Of a stretch of DNA of 64,000 bases, positions 52,759-61,591 are shown piece by piece. Below the pieces are notes generated by a model. The model saw only the letters and a list, made by a program, of their open reading frames with translations. It ran no database searches and was not told the DNA's origin. The stretch's first letter is position 1. Every line of letters starts with the position of its first letter. Source of the DNA: Devosia chinhatensis (lineage in GTDB: Bacteria; Pseudomonadota; Alphaproteobacteria; Rhizobiales; Devosiaceae); contig NZ_JZEY01000054.1 of the NCBI RefSeq assembly GCF_000969445.1, forward strand, positions 558,001 to 622,000, in the 5' to 3' direction. The translations under genes and the position numbers were made by a program.

Positions 52759-53306
52759 GTCTGGCGCAGCCGCGCCAGCACTTTGGGCGCGAAGTCAGCC
52801 AGCGCCGTCACATCGTGCCAGCGGGCGGCGTGAACCTCATCAAGCTGGGCGACCAGCGGCAGGTCCGGATCGGCCAGGAAGAGATATTGCAGATCGTGAT
52901 GGACATGCGGCGGCTCGTTCCGGGCCGGCTTGCCCGGAACGTCATGGCTATCGATGACGAAAGGCAGGTCCGAGCCCTTGTGCCAGGGGTGGAGGCGCAG
53001 ATCGGCGATGGCGGTTTCCTCGACCGCCTCACGCATGGCGGACTGATAGAAATGGTCGGCTGGTTCGTAATGCCCGCCGGGCTGAAGCCAACGCCCGATG
53101 GTCACGTGGTCGATGAGCAGGGTCTGCCTGTGGTCGGGGGAGAGAATGACGGCGCTGGTCGTGAGGTGACCCGGATAGGTGTCCCGGCGATCAAGCGCGT
53201 GGCCCTGTGCCAGCTGCCAGCGGAGGAGGGAAAGATGTTCCCCTGGCGCGGCGACCTCGGCAGAATAGCGCGATAAGACAGTCTGGAGGTCAGCAGCGAA
53301 AGACAA
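52749..53306 (-). CDS. Nudix hydrolase
   Basis: A 185-residue Nudix protein. The Nudix box runs from G-G-H-Y-E-P to R-E-A-V-E-E-T, with Asp in place of the first Glu and Ala for the last Gly; the catalytic R-E-x-x-E-E core is intact. Substrate (nucleoside diphosphate derivative) unknown. The start is a TTG at 53306 with AGGAAAG upstream. Confidence 0.87.
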   Translation of the reverse strand: MSFAADLQTVLSRYSAEVAAPGEHLSLLRWQLAQGHALDRRDTYPGHLTTSAVILSPDHRQTLLIDHVTIGRWLQPGGHYEPADHFYQSAMREAVEETAIADLRLHPWHKGSDLPFVIDSHDVPGKPARNEPPHVHHDLQYLFLADPDLPLVAQLDEVHAARWHDVTALADFAPKVLARLRQTYF

Positions 53307-53341
53307 GGTCAGGACTTTCCTATCGGCTGAGGCCCGCGTCC

Positions 53342-53890
53342 TCAGGAAGCGCGGGGGCCGCAGGTGATCTGGGACAGGGCCGCATCGAAGCGTGGCCGCA
53401 TGATCTCGTGCGGCGGTGACAGGCGCACGACGATCAGGAGATCATCGCTCTGCGCCTCGACGACCAGCAGGCCCTCGGCGATGTCGATCTGCTGCTGCGC
53501 CAGAAGGCGTGTCTGATCGGCATTGAAGATGCCGATGTCGACATTCTGGCCAATGCCGTCGCGGTTGGTGGTGGAATAGGTGACGATGCCGGAGCGGTCA
53601 TAGATGGCGACCGACCAGAAGGCATCGGGCAGAACACCGCTGAGATAAGCCGGCCCCTCGTCGAGGTCGACACGGCAGATGCCATAGCTGAGATCGGGAT
53701 CGAGACGGAGCGGATTGGCGGCGCCCGGCACCACGGCGGGCAGGATGAGGATGCGATTGCTCGCCTCATAATCCTCGATGCGGGTCCAGGATGTGTCCTC
53801 TGCCAGGGAAGGGAGGGCAAGGATGGTGACGATGTGGATGACCCCGCCAAGAAGCAGTCCACCCAGAAGCCATATCGCGGTGCGGATCAT
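53342..53890 (-). CDS. DUF1254-family membrane-anchored protein
   Basis: A 182-residue protein with one N-terminal membrane helix, then a beta-rich periplasmic domain. P-D-L-S-Y-G-I-C-R-V-D-L and F-W-S-V-A-I-Y-D-R-S-G fit the short DUF1254 proteins of Hyphomicrobiales. Overlaps the DUF1214 gene by 4 bp (ATGA), so the two are expressed together. Role unknown. Confidence 0.82.
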   Translation of the reverse strand: MIRTAIWLLGGLLLGGVIHIVTILALPSLAEDTSWTRIEDYEASNRILILPAVVPGAANPLRLDPDLSYGICRVDLDEGPAYLSGVLPDAFWSVAIYDRSGIVTYSTTNRDGIGQNVDIGIFNADQTRLLAQQQIDIAEGLLVVEAQSDDLLIVVRLSPPHEIMRPRFDAALSQITCGPRAS

Positions 53891-54462
53891 TGGCAGGCCT
53901 CCCGCGTGATGGCGGGCATGGTGGTGTCGCTGGACCCGAAGCCGGACAGGGCCATGGTGTCGTAGAGCGTCAGTACGAGGCTGAACCCGCCCGAGCCCGA
54001 GAGTTCCAGCCAGTTTCCTGTCTGCAATCGGCTGCCGACGTGAATGCGCAGCGAACCATCCGTCTGTCGCGCGATCTCGCTGGAGCGCAGGGCGGCATCC
54101 GTGCCGGAAACGGCGAGGTTGACCCAGTCCTCGTCGACGGCAACCAGTGTCCAGAAGCTCGAGACCGGCACGCGGCCGTCGAGACGATAGGAGCAGGCCA
54201 GGTCCAGGGCTTCACCATCGCTGTCCGTCGTTGCGACGAATTGCAGCCCTTCGCTGCGCCCCAGCTGCAGCGCTGCGTCGCGCGCAATATTGGCACGGGT
54301 ATAGGGGTTGGGCGCGGGGGCGCCAGCATCGGGCCAGGTGGTCCAGGGACCCAATTGTACCGCGCCGAACAGCCTGCCGTCGCTGAGCGCGTAATAGCTC
54401 AGGCCGAACCCCACGGACAGGGCCAGAGCGATCGAGATGAGCAGGCGGAGGACGAAACGCAC
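53887..54462 (-). CDS. DUF1214-family membrane-anchored protein
   Basis: A 191-residue protein with an N-terminal helix (I-S-I-A-L-A-L-S-V-G-F-G-L) and a periplasmic beta domain; F-W-T-L-V-A-V-D and L-R-I-H-V-G-S-R are DUF1214 marks. GTG start with a GAGA box. In many bacteria DUF1254 and DUF1214 are two parts of one long secreted protein; here they are separate, each with its own anchor, and translated together. They probably act as a complex. Confidence 0.85.
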   Translation of the reverse strand: MRFVLRLLISIALALSVGFGLSYYALSDGRLFGAVQLGPWTTWPDAGAPAPNPYTRANIARDAALQLGRSEGLQFVATTDSDGEALDLACSYRLDGRVPVSSFWTLVAVDEDWVNLAVSGTDAALRSSEIARQTDGSLRIHVGSRLQTGNWLELSGSGGFSLVLTLYDTMALSGFGSSDTTMPAITREACQ

Positions 54463-54589
54463 GGATCTCAGCTTTTCTGCGAAAGGGGCATGGAAGGTCC
54501 GAACCGGCGGCCTGGATTGCGTCTAGGCTATAGCAACGGGCCGCCCGCCGCGAAAGGCGCTTGTCGGGCCCGAGACCCGAAGGGCGGGA

Positions 54590-56752
54590 TCAAAGCCCGG
54601 TCGGGCCTGGCGTGGTGGGGGCGCTGGCCGTGTCGCTGGGCGGCGAGGCATTGGCCAGCGTGATGCCGAAGCGGTTTGCCAGGTCGAGCAGCTTGCGCGC
54701 CGCAGCAGGCTTGAGGCTGGGCGGGCGCTCGGGCGTCAGTTCCTCCACACTCGGATCGGTTTCGGCAATGATCCGGGCAGGTGGCACGAAGTCGACGCCA
54801 AAGACCGGCTCGACATCGATATTGGTGTGGGCATAGGCCATGAACTTCTGCCAGGCGATGGTGGGCAGAAGGCCTCCGGTAAGATCGTTGGTGGCGCGGT
54901 AGTCATCGTTGCCAAACCAGACGGCAGCCACATAATTGCCGGTGAAGCCGGCGAACCAGGCATCGCGGTAGGACGTGGTGGTACCGGTCTTGCCAACGGT
55001 GGGCACGCCCTCGATCTCGGCGCGGCGGCCGGTGCCGGAAGTGACCACGGCACGCATCATCTGGTTCATGTAGGCGACGGTCTGCTCGGACAGGACGCGC
55101 GGCTTGACCTCGTTGGCGTCATGCTCCCAGACCAGATTGCCGTTGAGGTCGGTCATCCGGGTCAGCCCGTAAGCAGGGGTCTTGAGGCCATGATTGGCAA
55201 AGACCGCATAGGAAGAGGTCATATCGATCACCGAGACCGAGGCGACGCCCAGGGCCAGCGAGCGGGTGACAGGATATTCCTGGCGCAGGCCCATGCGATA
55301 GCTGAGCTCAGCGATGGAGTCGCGCCCGGTCTTGATCGAAAGGGTGACCGGCACCGTATTGATCGATGACGCAAAGGCGCTGATCAGCGAGGTCTGGCCC
55401 TTGTAGGAGCGACCGTAGTTCTGCGGACACCAATCCCCGATGCAGACCGGGGCATCGGAGACCGTATCGGTGGGCTTGAGGCCCAGCTGTTCGAAAGCCT
55501 CGGCATAGACGAAGGGCTTGTAGGAAGAGCCCGGCTGCCGGTTGGAGACAATGGCGCGGTTGAACTGGCTCTTGGCGTAATCGGTGCCGCCGACCATGGC
55601 GCGGATGGCGCCTTCGGTATCGGTGACCACCATGGCGCCCTGTTCGACGCGATATTGCTCGCCCTGCTCGCGGATCACCGACGTGATGGCTTCCTCGGCA
55701 TAGGCCTGGAGCGTGGTGTCGATCGTGGTGCGGACGATGAAATTGTTACCGGGCGCGCCCGTCTGGTCGATCAGCCGCTTGGCGTCTTCGAAGGCATAAT
55801 CGAGGAAGTAGCCCGGCGAATTGGCATCGGCAGTGCGATCGACGGGGGAGGCGGGGTGACGCCGGGCGGCCGTGACCTGACCTTCGGTGAGAAAACCGGC
55901 GGCCACGAGATTGGTCAGCACCACATTGGCGCGGCCTCGTGCGGCCGCCAGATCGATATGAGGCGCCCAGCGACCGGGAGCCTTGTAGAGGCCCGAGAGC
56001 ATGGCGGCCTCGGCCAGCGAAATGTCCTGGATACGCTTGCCGAAATAGTAATCGGCTGCGGCCACCACGCCGAAATTGCCCGCGCCCATATAAGCCCGGT
56101 CGAGATAGAGCTTGAGGATCTGGTCCTTGGAATAGTGCCATTCGAGCCAGACCGAGAGGAAGGCCTCGACGATCTTGCGCTCGATGGTCCGCTCCGAGGA
56201 GAGGAACATCTGCTTGGCCAGCTGCTGGGTCAGCGACGAGCCGCCATGCAGGCTGGTATCGCCGGTCGCATTGGTTGCCAGGGCGCGCAGCGTGCCGACG
56301 ATGTCGACGCCGAAATGCTCGTAGAACCGCCGGTCCTCGGTCGCCAGCGTCGCCTTGATGAGGTAATCCGGCATCTGGTCGAGCGCCACTGAATCGTCCG
56401 AGCGGATGCCCCGACGGCCAATTTCGGTGCCGTAGCGGTCGAGGAAGACCACCGAATAATCCTCGGCTTTGTTCAGCACGCCGCGATCAATGATGTCGAA
56501 GGCGGGCATGGCGAGAGCGGTGACCAAGACGCAGCCAATGGCGCCGAAAGTGAAGGCGTCCGACAGGATCTCGACGAAGAAGCGCTTGATGCCGGAAACG
56601 TGAAAGCGGCCCATGAAGTCCTGGTAGCGAGTATAGCCGCGTCCCAGAGCCTGCCAGAACTCGTAAAGCGAGGAATCAAGCCAGGCGTCGGCCGCCAGCA
56701 TGCCGCCGGACTGCTTGCGCTTTTTTTCCTTGGTATAGAACGGATCCTGCAC
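54590..56752 (-). CDS. Penicillin-binding protein 1A (transglycosylase/transpeptidase)
   Basis: A 720-residue class A PBP that polymerises and crosslinks peptidoglycan. One membrane helix near residue 80; the glycosyltransferase domain has E-D-R-R-F-Y-E-H-F-G and S-L-T-Q-Q-L-A-K; the transpeptidase domain has S-S-Y-K (active-site Ser), S-S-I-N and K-T-G-T. The C terminus is Pro/Ser/Thr rich. I chose a GTG start at 56752 (GGGGA box 6 bases upstream); a TTG at 56803 is the longest option. The N-terminal T-K-E-K-K-R-K segment is cytoplasmic. Confidence 0.94.
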   Translation of the reverse strand: MQDPFYTKEKKRKQSGGMLAADAWLDSSLYEFWQALGRGYTRYQDFMGRFHVSGIKRFFVEILSDAFTFGAIGCVLVTALAMPAFDIIDRGVLNKAEDYSVVFLDRYGTEIGRRGIRSDDSVALDQMPDYLIKATLATEDRRFYEHFGVDIVGTLRALATNATGDTSLHGGSSLTQQLAKQMFLSSERTIERKIVEAFLSVWLEWHYSKDQILKLYLDRAYMGAGNFGVVAAADYYFGKRIQDISLAEAAMLSGLYKAPGRWAPHIDLAAARGRANVVLTNLVAAGFLTEGQVTAARRHPASPVDRTADANSPGYFLDYAFEDAKRLIDQTGAPGNNFIVRTTIDTTLQAYAEEAITSVIREQGEQYRVEQGAMVVTDTEGAIRAMVGGTDYAKSQFNRAIVSNRQPGSSYKPFVYAEAFEQLGLKPTDTVSDAPVCIGDWCPQNYGRSYKGQTSLISAFASSINTVPVTLSIKTGRDSIAELSYRMGLRQEYPVTRSLALGVASVSVIDMTSSYAVFANHGLKTPAYGLTRMTDLNGNLVWEHDANEVKPRVLSEQTVAYMNQMMRAVVTSGTGRRAEIEGVPTVGKTGTTTSYRDAWFAGFTGNYVAAVWFGNDDYRATNDLTGGLLPTIAWQKFMAYAHTNIDVEPVFGVDFVPPARIIAETDPSVEELTPERPPSLKPAAARKLLDLANRFGITLANASPPSDTASAPTTPGPTGL

Positions 56753-56885
56753 GCCGGTCCCCGGAGCCACTTCACTGCATCGTTGGAGCCTATGGCCCGC
56801 CAATGCAACACAATCGCTGGAATATGATTGCCTTTGCCGTCCCGCAAGCGCAAACCGGCAACATCATGAACCGCCAAGGGTAAAC

Positions 56886-57341
56886 ATGGCCTTCTGGGAA
56901 GACAAAGCGCTCGAAGATTTGAACGCGACCGAATGGGAAGCCCTGTGCGATGGCTGCGGGCGCTGCTGCCTCATCAAGCTCGAGGACGAGGATACCGGCA
57001 CGCTGATCACGTCGGACGTGCGCTGCCAGCTGCTGGACGGGCAAACTTGCGCCTGCACCGACTATCCCAATCGCCAGCAGAAAGTGCCCGACTGCATCAA
57101 GCTGACCCCCCAGAATGTGCGGGAAATCCCCTGGATTCCAACGACCTGCGCCTATCGTCGCCTAGCCGAGGGCAAGGGCCTGGCCTGGTGGCACCCACTG
57201 GTATCGGGCGATCCGCAAACGGTGGTGGATGTGGGCGTTTCTGTAAAGGGCCGGACCTTCCTCGAGACCGAAATCGACCCCGAGGAGTGGGAAGAGCATG
57301 CCGTGGACTGGCCCGAATGGGAGCCGCCCGAGCATCTCTAG
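56886..57341 (+). CDS. YcgN/UPF0260 family cysteine-cluster protein
   Basis: A 151-residue protein with C21-x2-C24-x2-C27-C28 near the N terminus and more Cys in G-Q-T-C-A-C-T-D-Y; this matches UPF0260 (E. coli YcgN), a relative of the CxxCxxCC family that may bind zinc or an Fe-S cluster. R-E-I-P-W-I-P-T-T-C-A-Y-R and W-H-P-L-V-S-G-D are family landmarks. AAGGG precedes the ATG. Function unknown. Confidence 0.94.
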   Translation: MAFWEDKALEDLNATEWEALCDGCGRCCLIKLEDEDTGTLITSDVRCQLLDGQTCACTDYPNRQQKVPDCIKLTPQNVREIPWIPTTCAYRRLAEGKGLAWWHPLVSGDPQTVVDVGVSVKGRTFLETEIDPEEWEEHAVDWPEWEPPEHL

Positions 57342-57416
57342 GGACGCCAATACTTACCTCCTGTTAACCAATCTGTGGCCAGATCGAAACCGGTAAAACT
57401 GCCCAGGACAGGCTGG

Positions 57417-58046
57417 ATGAACAAGGTGACCGTGAGCGGCAATGACGGTTTCTGGGCGCGTGTCCGTGCATTGCTCGGACGCGGCGAAGCCGTGCCCGCT
57501 TATGGCGTTTCAGCCGTCGACAGCCCCGAAAAGAAGTCGCGGCCGGCCCAGCGCATCGAGGACGACTTGCGGCGCGGCTGGACCGAGGCGGGGCAGCGCA
57601 AGGTTTCGCTTTGTGTCCTGGCCATGGATATGGACCGCCACGCCGAATATTTCGCCGCCTATGGCCGCGACGCCGTCGAACTTACCCTCGACCGGCTGCA
57701 CGAGACGATAGCGCCATTGCTGCCACGCGACACCCTTCGCTGCCTGCGCCAGGGCCGGGCCGGCTTCGTGCTGGTACTGCCCGACATGCCGGTGCTGATG
57801 GCGCGCGAGCTGGCGGGCAAGATCGCCAAGGCCATCCGTCAGAAAAACCTGCCCAACAAGGAAAGCCATTCCGGCCAGGTGACGATGAGCATGGGGCTGG
57901 CCGTGATCAACCCGCAAGGCAATTTCGACCGGTCGGTACTCCACAACGCCAACCAGGCAGTCAAGCGCGCCCAGCATCGTGGCCTTGCCCGGCTGGAAGT
58001 GGTCGACCTGCGGGCCAAGTCGGACAAGCGCAGGAAAGCAGCCTAG
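57417..58046 (+). CDS. Degenerate GGDEF-domain protein
   Basis: A 209-residue soluble protein with a GGDEF-like fold at residues about 55-200. Where active diguanylate cyclases have G-G-D-E-F this protein has R-A-G-F-V, so it cannot make c-di-GMP. The first strand (L-C-V-L-A-M-D-M-D) and the late T-M-S-M-G-L-A segment keep the fold. ATG at 57417 (AGGCTGG box) preferred over a GTG at 57375. It may act as a structural or nucleotide-sensing domain. Confidence 0.72.
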   Translation: MNKVTVSGNDGFWARVRALLGRGEAVPAYGVSAVDSPEKKSRPAQRIEDDLRRGWTEAGQRKVSLCVLAMDMDRHAEYFAAYGRDAVELTLDRLHETIAPLLPRDTLRCLRQGRAGFVLVLPDMPVLMARELAGKIAKAIRQKNLPNKESHSGQVTMSMGLAVINPQGNFDRSVLHNANQAVKRAQHRGLARLEVVDLRAKSDKRRKAA

Positions 58047-58191
58047 CAGCACGCCGCTTTTGAACCTGCATCGCTCGCGCATGTGGGGCGGGAAGCCGAA
58101 AGGCCGCTGCGCGGTTGCCATCCTCGTCCATCTTCCCTAAAAGGCCCGTCCCTTCGCGCCCGGCGCATCCCCAGATTGATGGACGGCTTCC

Positions 58192-59451
58192 ATGACCCTC
58201 GCTTGCGGCCTCGATTTCGGCACGTCCAATTCCACGCTCGGGCGGATCGGGCGTGACGGCCAGCCGCAGCTGCTGCCGCTGGAAAATGGACAGGCCACCA
58301 TGCCCAGCGTGCTGTTCTTCGGCTTCGAGGACGATCGCGTCCATTTCGGCCGGGCGGCGGTTGCCGAATATGTGACCGGTGCCGAAGGCCGGCTGATGCG
58401 CTCGCTCAAAAGCGTTCTGGGCACCGCGCTTTTCGCCGATACGACGCGCATCAAGGCCAGGCGCCTGGGTTTCGGAGACATCATCGGGATCTATGTGGCC
58501 GAGCTCAAGCGCCGCGCCGAACAGGTGCTGGACGGGGAATTGTCGCAGGTGGTGATGGGGCGGCCGGTGCAATTCGTCGACGACGACGCCGAGGCCGACC
58601 GCGCTGCACAGGACCAGCTGGAAGCGGCCGTGCGCGCCCAGGGCTTCAAGGATATCGCCTTTCAGTTCGAGCCCATAGCCGCCGCGCTCGACTACGAGCG
58701 GCAGGTGAACCGGGAGAAGCTGGCGCTTATCGTCGACCTGGGCGGTGGCACCTCGGACTTTTCCATCGTCCGGGTATCGCCCGAACGGGCAGGGGCGGCG
58801 GATCGGTCGGACGATATCCTGGCCACGGCCGGCGTCCATATCGGGGGCACAGATTTCGACCGGCTGCTGGCCATGAGCCGGGTGATGCCCGAGCTGGGCC
58901 TCGGCTCGCGCACCAGGGACGGCAAGCGCCACCTGCCCGTCGCGCCCTACTATGACCTTTCCACCTGGCACCGCATCAACCGGCTTTATGATGCCCAGGC
59001 GCTGCGCGACCTGCGCTCGACCATGCGCGAGGCCGTCGAGGCGGAGCGGGTGGAAACCATGATCATGCTGGTCGAGGATCGGCTGGGGCACCGCCTGATC
59101 GGCGCAGTGGAGGCCGCCAAGATCGCCCTGTCGGACGCAGAGGCCACCGCTTTCGCCTTCCCTGTGCGGGAGCGCAGAATCGCCACGACGATCACGGCCG
59201 GGCAATTGGGCGAGGCGCTCGATGATTCCGTCCGTCGGCTGGAAATGACCATCACCGAGACGCTGAGGCGGGCCGGGATCGGGTCCGGGGCGGTAAACAG
59301 CCTGATCCTGACCGGAGGGTCGACGCTTGTTCCTGCCGTGGCCGGCCGCCTGCAGGCCCTGTTCCCCGATGCGGATGTGGTGCGCACCGACGTGCTCGGA
59401 AGCGTCGGGCTGGGACTGGCGCTGGAAGCGCGGCGGCTTTTCGGGACCTGA
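58192..59451 (+). CDS. Short Hsp70-family ATPase (YegD-like)
   Basis: A 419-residue actin-fold ATPase of the Hsp70 superfamily that lacks a substrate-binding domain. Phosphate-1 motif G-L-D-F-G-T-S-N-S near the N terminus, phosphate-2 V-D-L-G-G-G-T-S-D-F and adenosine motif T-G-G-S-T-L-V-P-A. This matches YegD-like proteins, whose partner is unknown. Start at ATG 58192 with GGACGG upstream. Followed 62 bp later by the DUF2254 gene. Confidence 0.92.
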   Translation: MTLACGLDFGTSNSTLGRIGRDGQPQLLPLENGQATMPSVLFFGFEDDRVHFGRAAVAEYVTGAEGRLMRSLKSVLGTALFADTTRIKARRLGFGDIIGIYVAELKRRAEQVLDGELSQVVMGRPVQFVDDDAEADRAAQDQLEAAVRAQGFKDIAFQFEPIAAALDYERQVNREKLALIVDLGGGTSDFSIVRVSPERAGAADRSDDILATAGVHIGGTDFDRLLAMSRVMPELGLGSRTRDGKRHLPVAPYYDLSTWHRINRLYDAQALRDLRSTMREAVEAERVETMIMLVEDRLGHRLIGAVEAAKIALSDAEATAFAFPVRERRIATTITAGQLGEALDDSVRRLEMTITETLRRAGIGSGAVNSLILTGGSTLVPAVAGRLQALFPDADVVRTDVLGSVGLGLALEARRLFGT

Positions 59452-59513
59452 GCGGCCGATGCATCCTTGCCCCCCGAGCGCGCGTTAGGCCGCAAAGCGT
59501 TCCCGGGGGCAAT

Positions 59514-60743
59514 ATGAGTTATCTTCGCTTCAAGCTGCGCCAGATCATGCAGCGCATGTGGTTCCTGCCGGCGGCCTTTTCGGCCGTGGCGGTACTGACC
59601 GTGGTCATCGCCTATATCCTGGCGCGCTTCGCCCCGGACCAATTGCCCTTCGTCATGCCGTCCAATGCGGTGCAGTCGATCCTCGAAATCCTTGCCTCGA
59701 GCCTGCTGACCGTGGCGGTCTTTGCCCTCTCGACCGTGGTCAGCGCCTTTTCGGCCGCTTCCAGCTCGACCACACCGCGCGCCGTGCCGCTGATTGCCGG
59801 CGACCTGCGGGCCCAGACGTCGATTTCTGTGTTCATCGGCGCGTTTCTCTTTTCCATCGTGGGGATCATCGGGCTCTCCGCCGGGCTCTACAGCGAGGCA
59901 GGGCGATTGTTCCTGTTCGTCGTGACGCTGGGGGTGCTGGTGCTGGTCGTGGCGGCGCTGATCCGCTGGATCGGGCAGATTTCCGCCATCGGCAGGGTCG
60001 GCAACACGATCAGCGTGGTCGAAAAGGCGACACGCGACGCGCTGACCGTGATGGGCGAGCACCCGTTGCTCGATTGCCGGAAGCTCGAGGGAGAACCCGA
60101 GGGCGACCCGATCTGCGCTCCTCGCCCCGGCTATGTGCAACATTGCGATGCCGCGGACCTGCAGAGCCTTGCCGAAGAGCACGACCTGGTGGTGACCATC
60201 ATGGCCCGGCCGGGCACTTATGCAACCCCTGTGCGGCCCTTGATGCTGGTGCAGGGCGAGACCAGCGAGGAGCTGCGCGCCGCGCTGATCGACTGTTTCG
60301 TGGTTGGGGACCAGCGCGCCTATGACAGCGATCCGCGCTATGGCTTCATCGTGCTTGCCGAGATTGCCGACAAGGCGCTGTCAGCGGGCATCAACGATCC
60401 CGGAACGGCTATCGTGGTCATCGATACCGTGACGCGGCTGCTGCTCGAATGGGAAGACGAGAAAAGGAGCGGCGAGCACAATCGATTGCTGGTCGCGCCC
60501 ATCGTGGCGCGGGACGTGCTGGAGGATTTCTACCGGCCGCTGGCCCGGGACGGCGCGCCGATCATCGAAGTGGTGTCGCGCATGCTCAAGAGCCTCGAAA
60601 CCGTTTCGGCCTGCAAACCGGACTTTTCGCAGGCAGCCCGCGAGATGGCGCGGGACATCGTGGTCCGTGCCGAAAAGGCGATGACCGCCGAGGCCGACCG
60701 GACGGCGCTGCGCAAGGTCAGCGCCTGGATTGAGGCCGGCTGA
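59514..60743 (+). CDS. DUF2254 membrane protein
   Basis: A 409-residue protein with four N-terminal helices (residues about 15-160) and a soluble C-terminal half. P-S-N-A-V-Q-S-I-L and G-D-Q-R-A-Y-D-S-D-P-R-Y-G-F, and then D-K-A-L-S-A-G-I-N-D-P-G-T-A are DUF2254 landmarks. Role unknown; some relatives are thought to be ion channels, but this is not shown. Not coupled to its neighbours. Confidence 0.92.
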   Translation: MSYLRFKLRQIMQRMWFLPAAFSAVAVLTVVIAYILARFAPDQLPFVMPSNAVQSILEILASSLLTVAVFALSTVVSAFSAASSSTTPRAVPLIAGDLRAQTSISVFIGAFLFSIVGIIGLSAGLYSEAGRLFLFVVTLGVLVLVVAALIRWIGQISAIGRVGNTISVVEKATRDALTVMGEHPLLDCRKLEGEPEGDPICAPRPGYVQHCDAADLQSLAEEHDLVVTIMARPGTYATPVRPLMLVQGETSEELRAALIDCFVVGDQRAYDSDPRYGFIVLAEIADKALSAGINDPGTAIVVIDTVTRLLLEWEDEKRSGEHNRLLVAPIVARDVLEDFYRPLARDGAPIIEVVSRMLKSLETVSACKPDFSQAAREMARDIVVRAEKAMTAEADRTALRKVSAWIEAG

Positions 60744-60776
60744 AGCAAGACTGCGAAGCGTGCAGGGTCAAGAAAG

Positions 60777-60798
60777 TTATCCATCTTATCCCCGCGTG
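60777..60798. promoter_or_regulatory. Tandem TTATCC boxes before the KTSC/GTA region
   Basis: TTATCCATC (60777-60785) abuts TTATCCCCG (60786-60794). The core CTTATCCCCGCGTG (60785-60798) matches CTTATCCCCGGGTG at 43839-43852, upstream of the orphan DnaA-domain gene, with one mismatch. DnaA-box-like, but neither is a canonical TTATCCACA. Confidence 0.4.
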
Positions 60799-60839
60799 AC
60801 GGCCATGCGCTATAGTTCAGGCATAGTCGAGAAATTGGG

Positions 60840-61085
60840 TCACGAGGCCGAACGGATCGCCTGCCAGCGCCGATTGCGCAGTGCGGACGGATCTGCCAGG
60901 CGACAGGCAAATCTGTTGCGAATGACGGCGTTGAAGTATCGCCCTCGGGACGGGGCGTCCCGCAGCCCTTCGTAAACCGCAAGGGGCACGTCCGAATAGA
61001 TGTAGCGTCGCCCTTCCGGTCCGAACCAGAGCGAGAGTTCTGCGGTTTCGGGCGTGTAGTGATGGTGGCGGATCGCAGCAGACAT
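60840..61085 (-). CDS. KTSC-domain protein
   Basis: An 81-residue protein with a KTSC-like core: Y-I-Y-S-D-V-P-L-A-V-Y-E-G-L and A-P-S-R-G-R-Y-F-N-A-V-I-R-N-R-F. KTSC domains are small, found alone or next to lysyl-tRNA synthetase-like, phage and toxin proteins; the function is unknown. The ATG at 61085 has GGAAG upstream. Divergent from the terS-like gene. Confidence 0.82.
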   Translation of the reverse strand: MSAAIRHHHYTPETAELSLWFGPEGRRYIYSDVPLAVYEGLRDAPSRGRYFNAVIRNRFACRLADPSALRNRRWQAIRSAS

Positions 61086-61171
61086 CGGGATCTTCCTTTC
61101 GGATTCCACAGAGACGAATCCGACCGGAGACCGAACGGTTGCGCCGGCCGATTCACAGTTGAGTCAACGAC

Positions 61172-61591
61172 ATGAAACAGATGCACGGCTCCGGGGCGCG
61201 CAAGGCACCGGACTGGAAAGCCATTCGCGCCGAATATGAAGGGCGCCAGTTCGAGCCTGCGGTAATTTGCCAGCGGCATGGGGTGACGATCTCCCAGCTG
61301 CGCTATCGCCGGCAATGCGAAGGCTGGCTCAGCCAGCGCGAGCGCAGACCCAAGGAGGCGGTGCTTGTGGCGCGGATGCTCAAGGTTTTGGAACGTCAGA
61401 TCAGGGATTTGGAGATGGCCAAGGACGAACCCGTCGAGAAACGCACGAACACGCTGGCAACGCAGGTGAAGACGCTCGACAAGCTCATCGAGCTTGGCGC
61501 GGCCGAACGCAACGTCGAGCCGGCCACCCGCAAGGACATGACCGACATTCGCGCCAAGCTGGCCCAGCGCCTTGCCCAGTCCAGACGCTAG
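61172..61591 (+). CDS. Putative small terminase subunit of a GTA
   Basis: A 139-residue protein with an N-terminal HTH (A-P-D-W-K-A-I-R-A-E-Y-E, then V-I-C-Q-R-H-G-V-T-I-S-Q-L-R-Y-R-R) and a C-terminal helical, coiled-coil part. Such proteins recognise DNA and feed the large terminase. Its end overlaps the terL frame by 20 bp. In GTAs the first gene of the structural cluster has recently been assigned as the small terminase; that assignment fits here by position. Confidence 0.72.
   Translation: MKQMHGSGARKAPDWKAIRAEYEGRQFEPAVICQRHGVTISQLRYRRQCEGWLSQRERRPKEAVLVARMLKVLERQIRDLEMAKDEPVEKRTNTLATQVKTLDKLIELGAAERNVEPATRKDMTDIRAKLAQRLAQSRR

Noticed and set aside
57354..57367. CtrA-like site TTAC-CTCCTG-TTAA before the GGDEF-like gene
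   Set aside because: The spacer is 6 instead of 7 bases and one half site is off.
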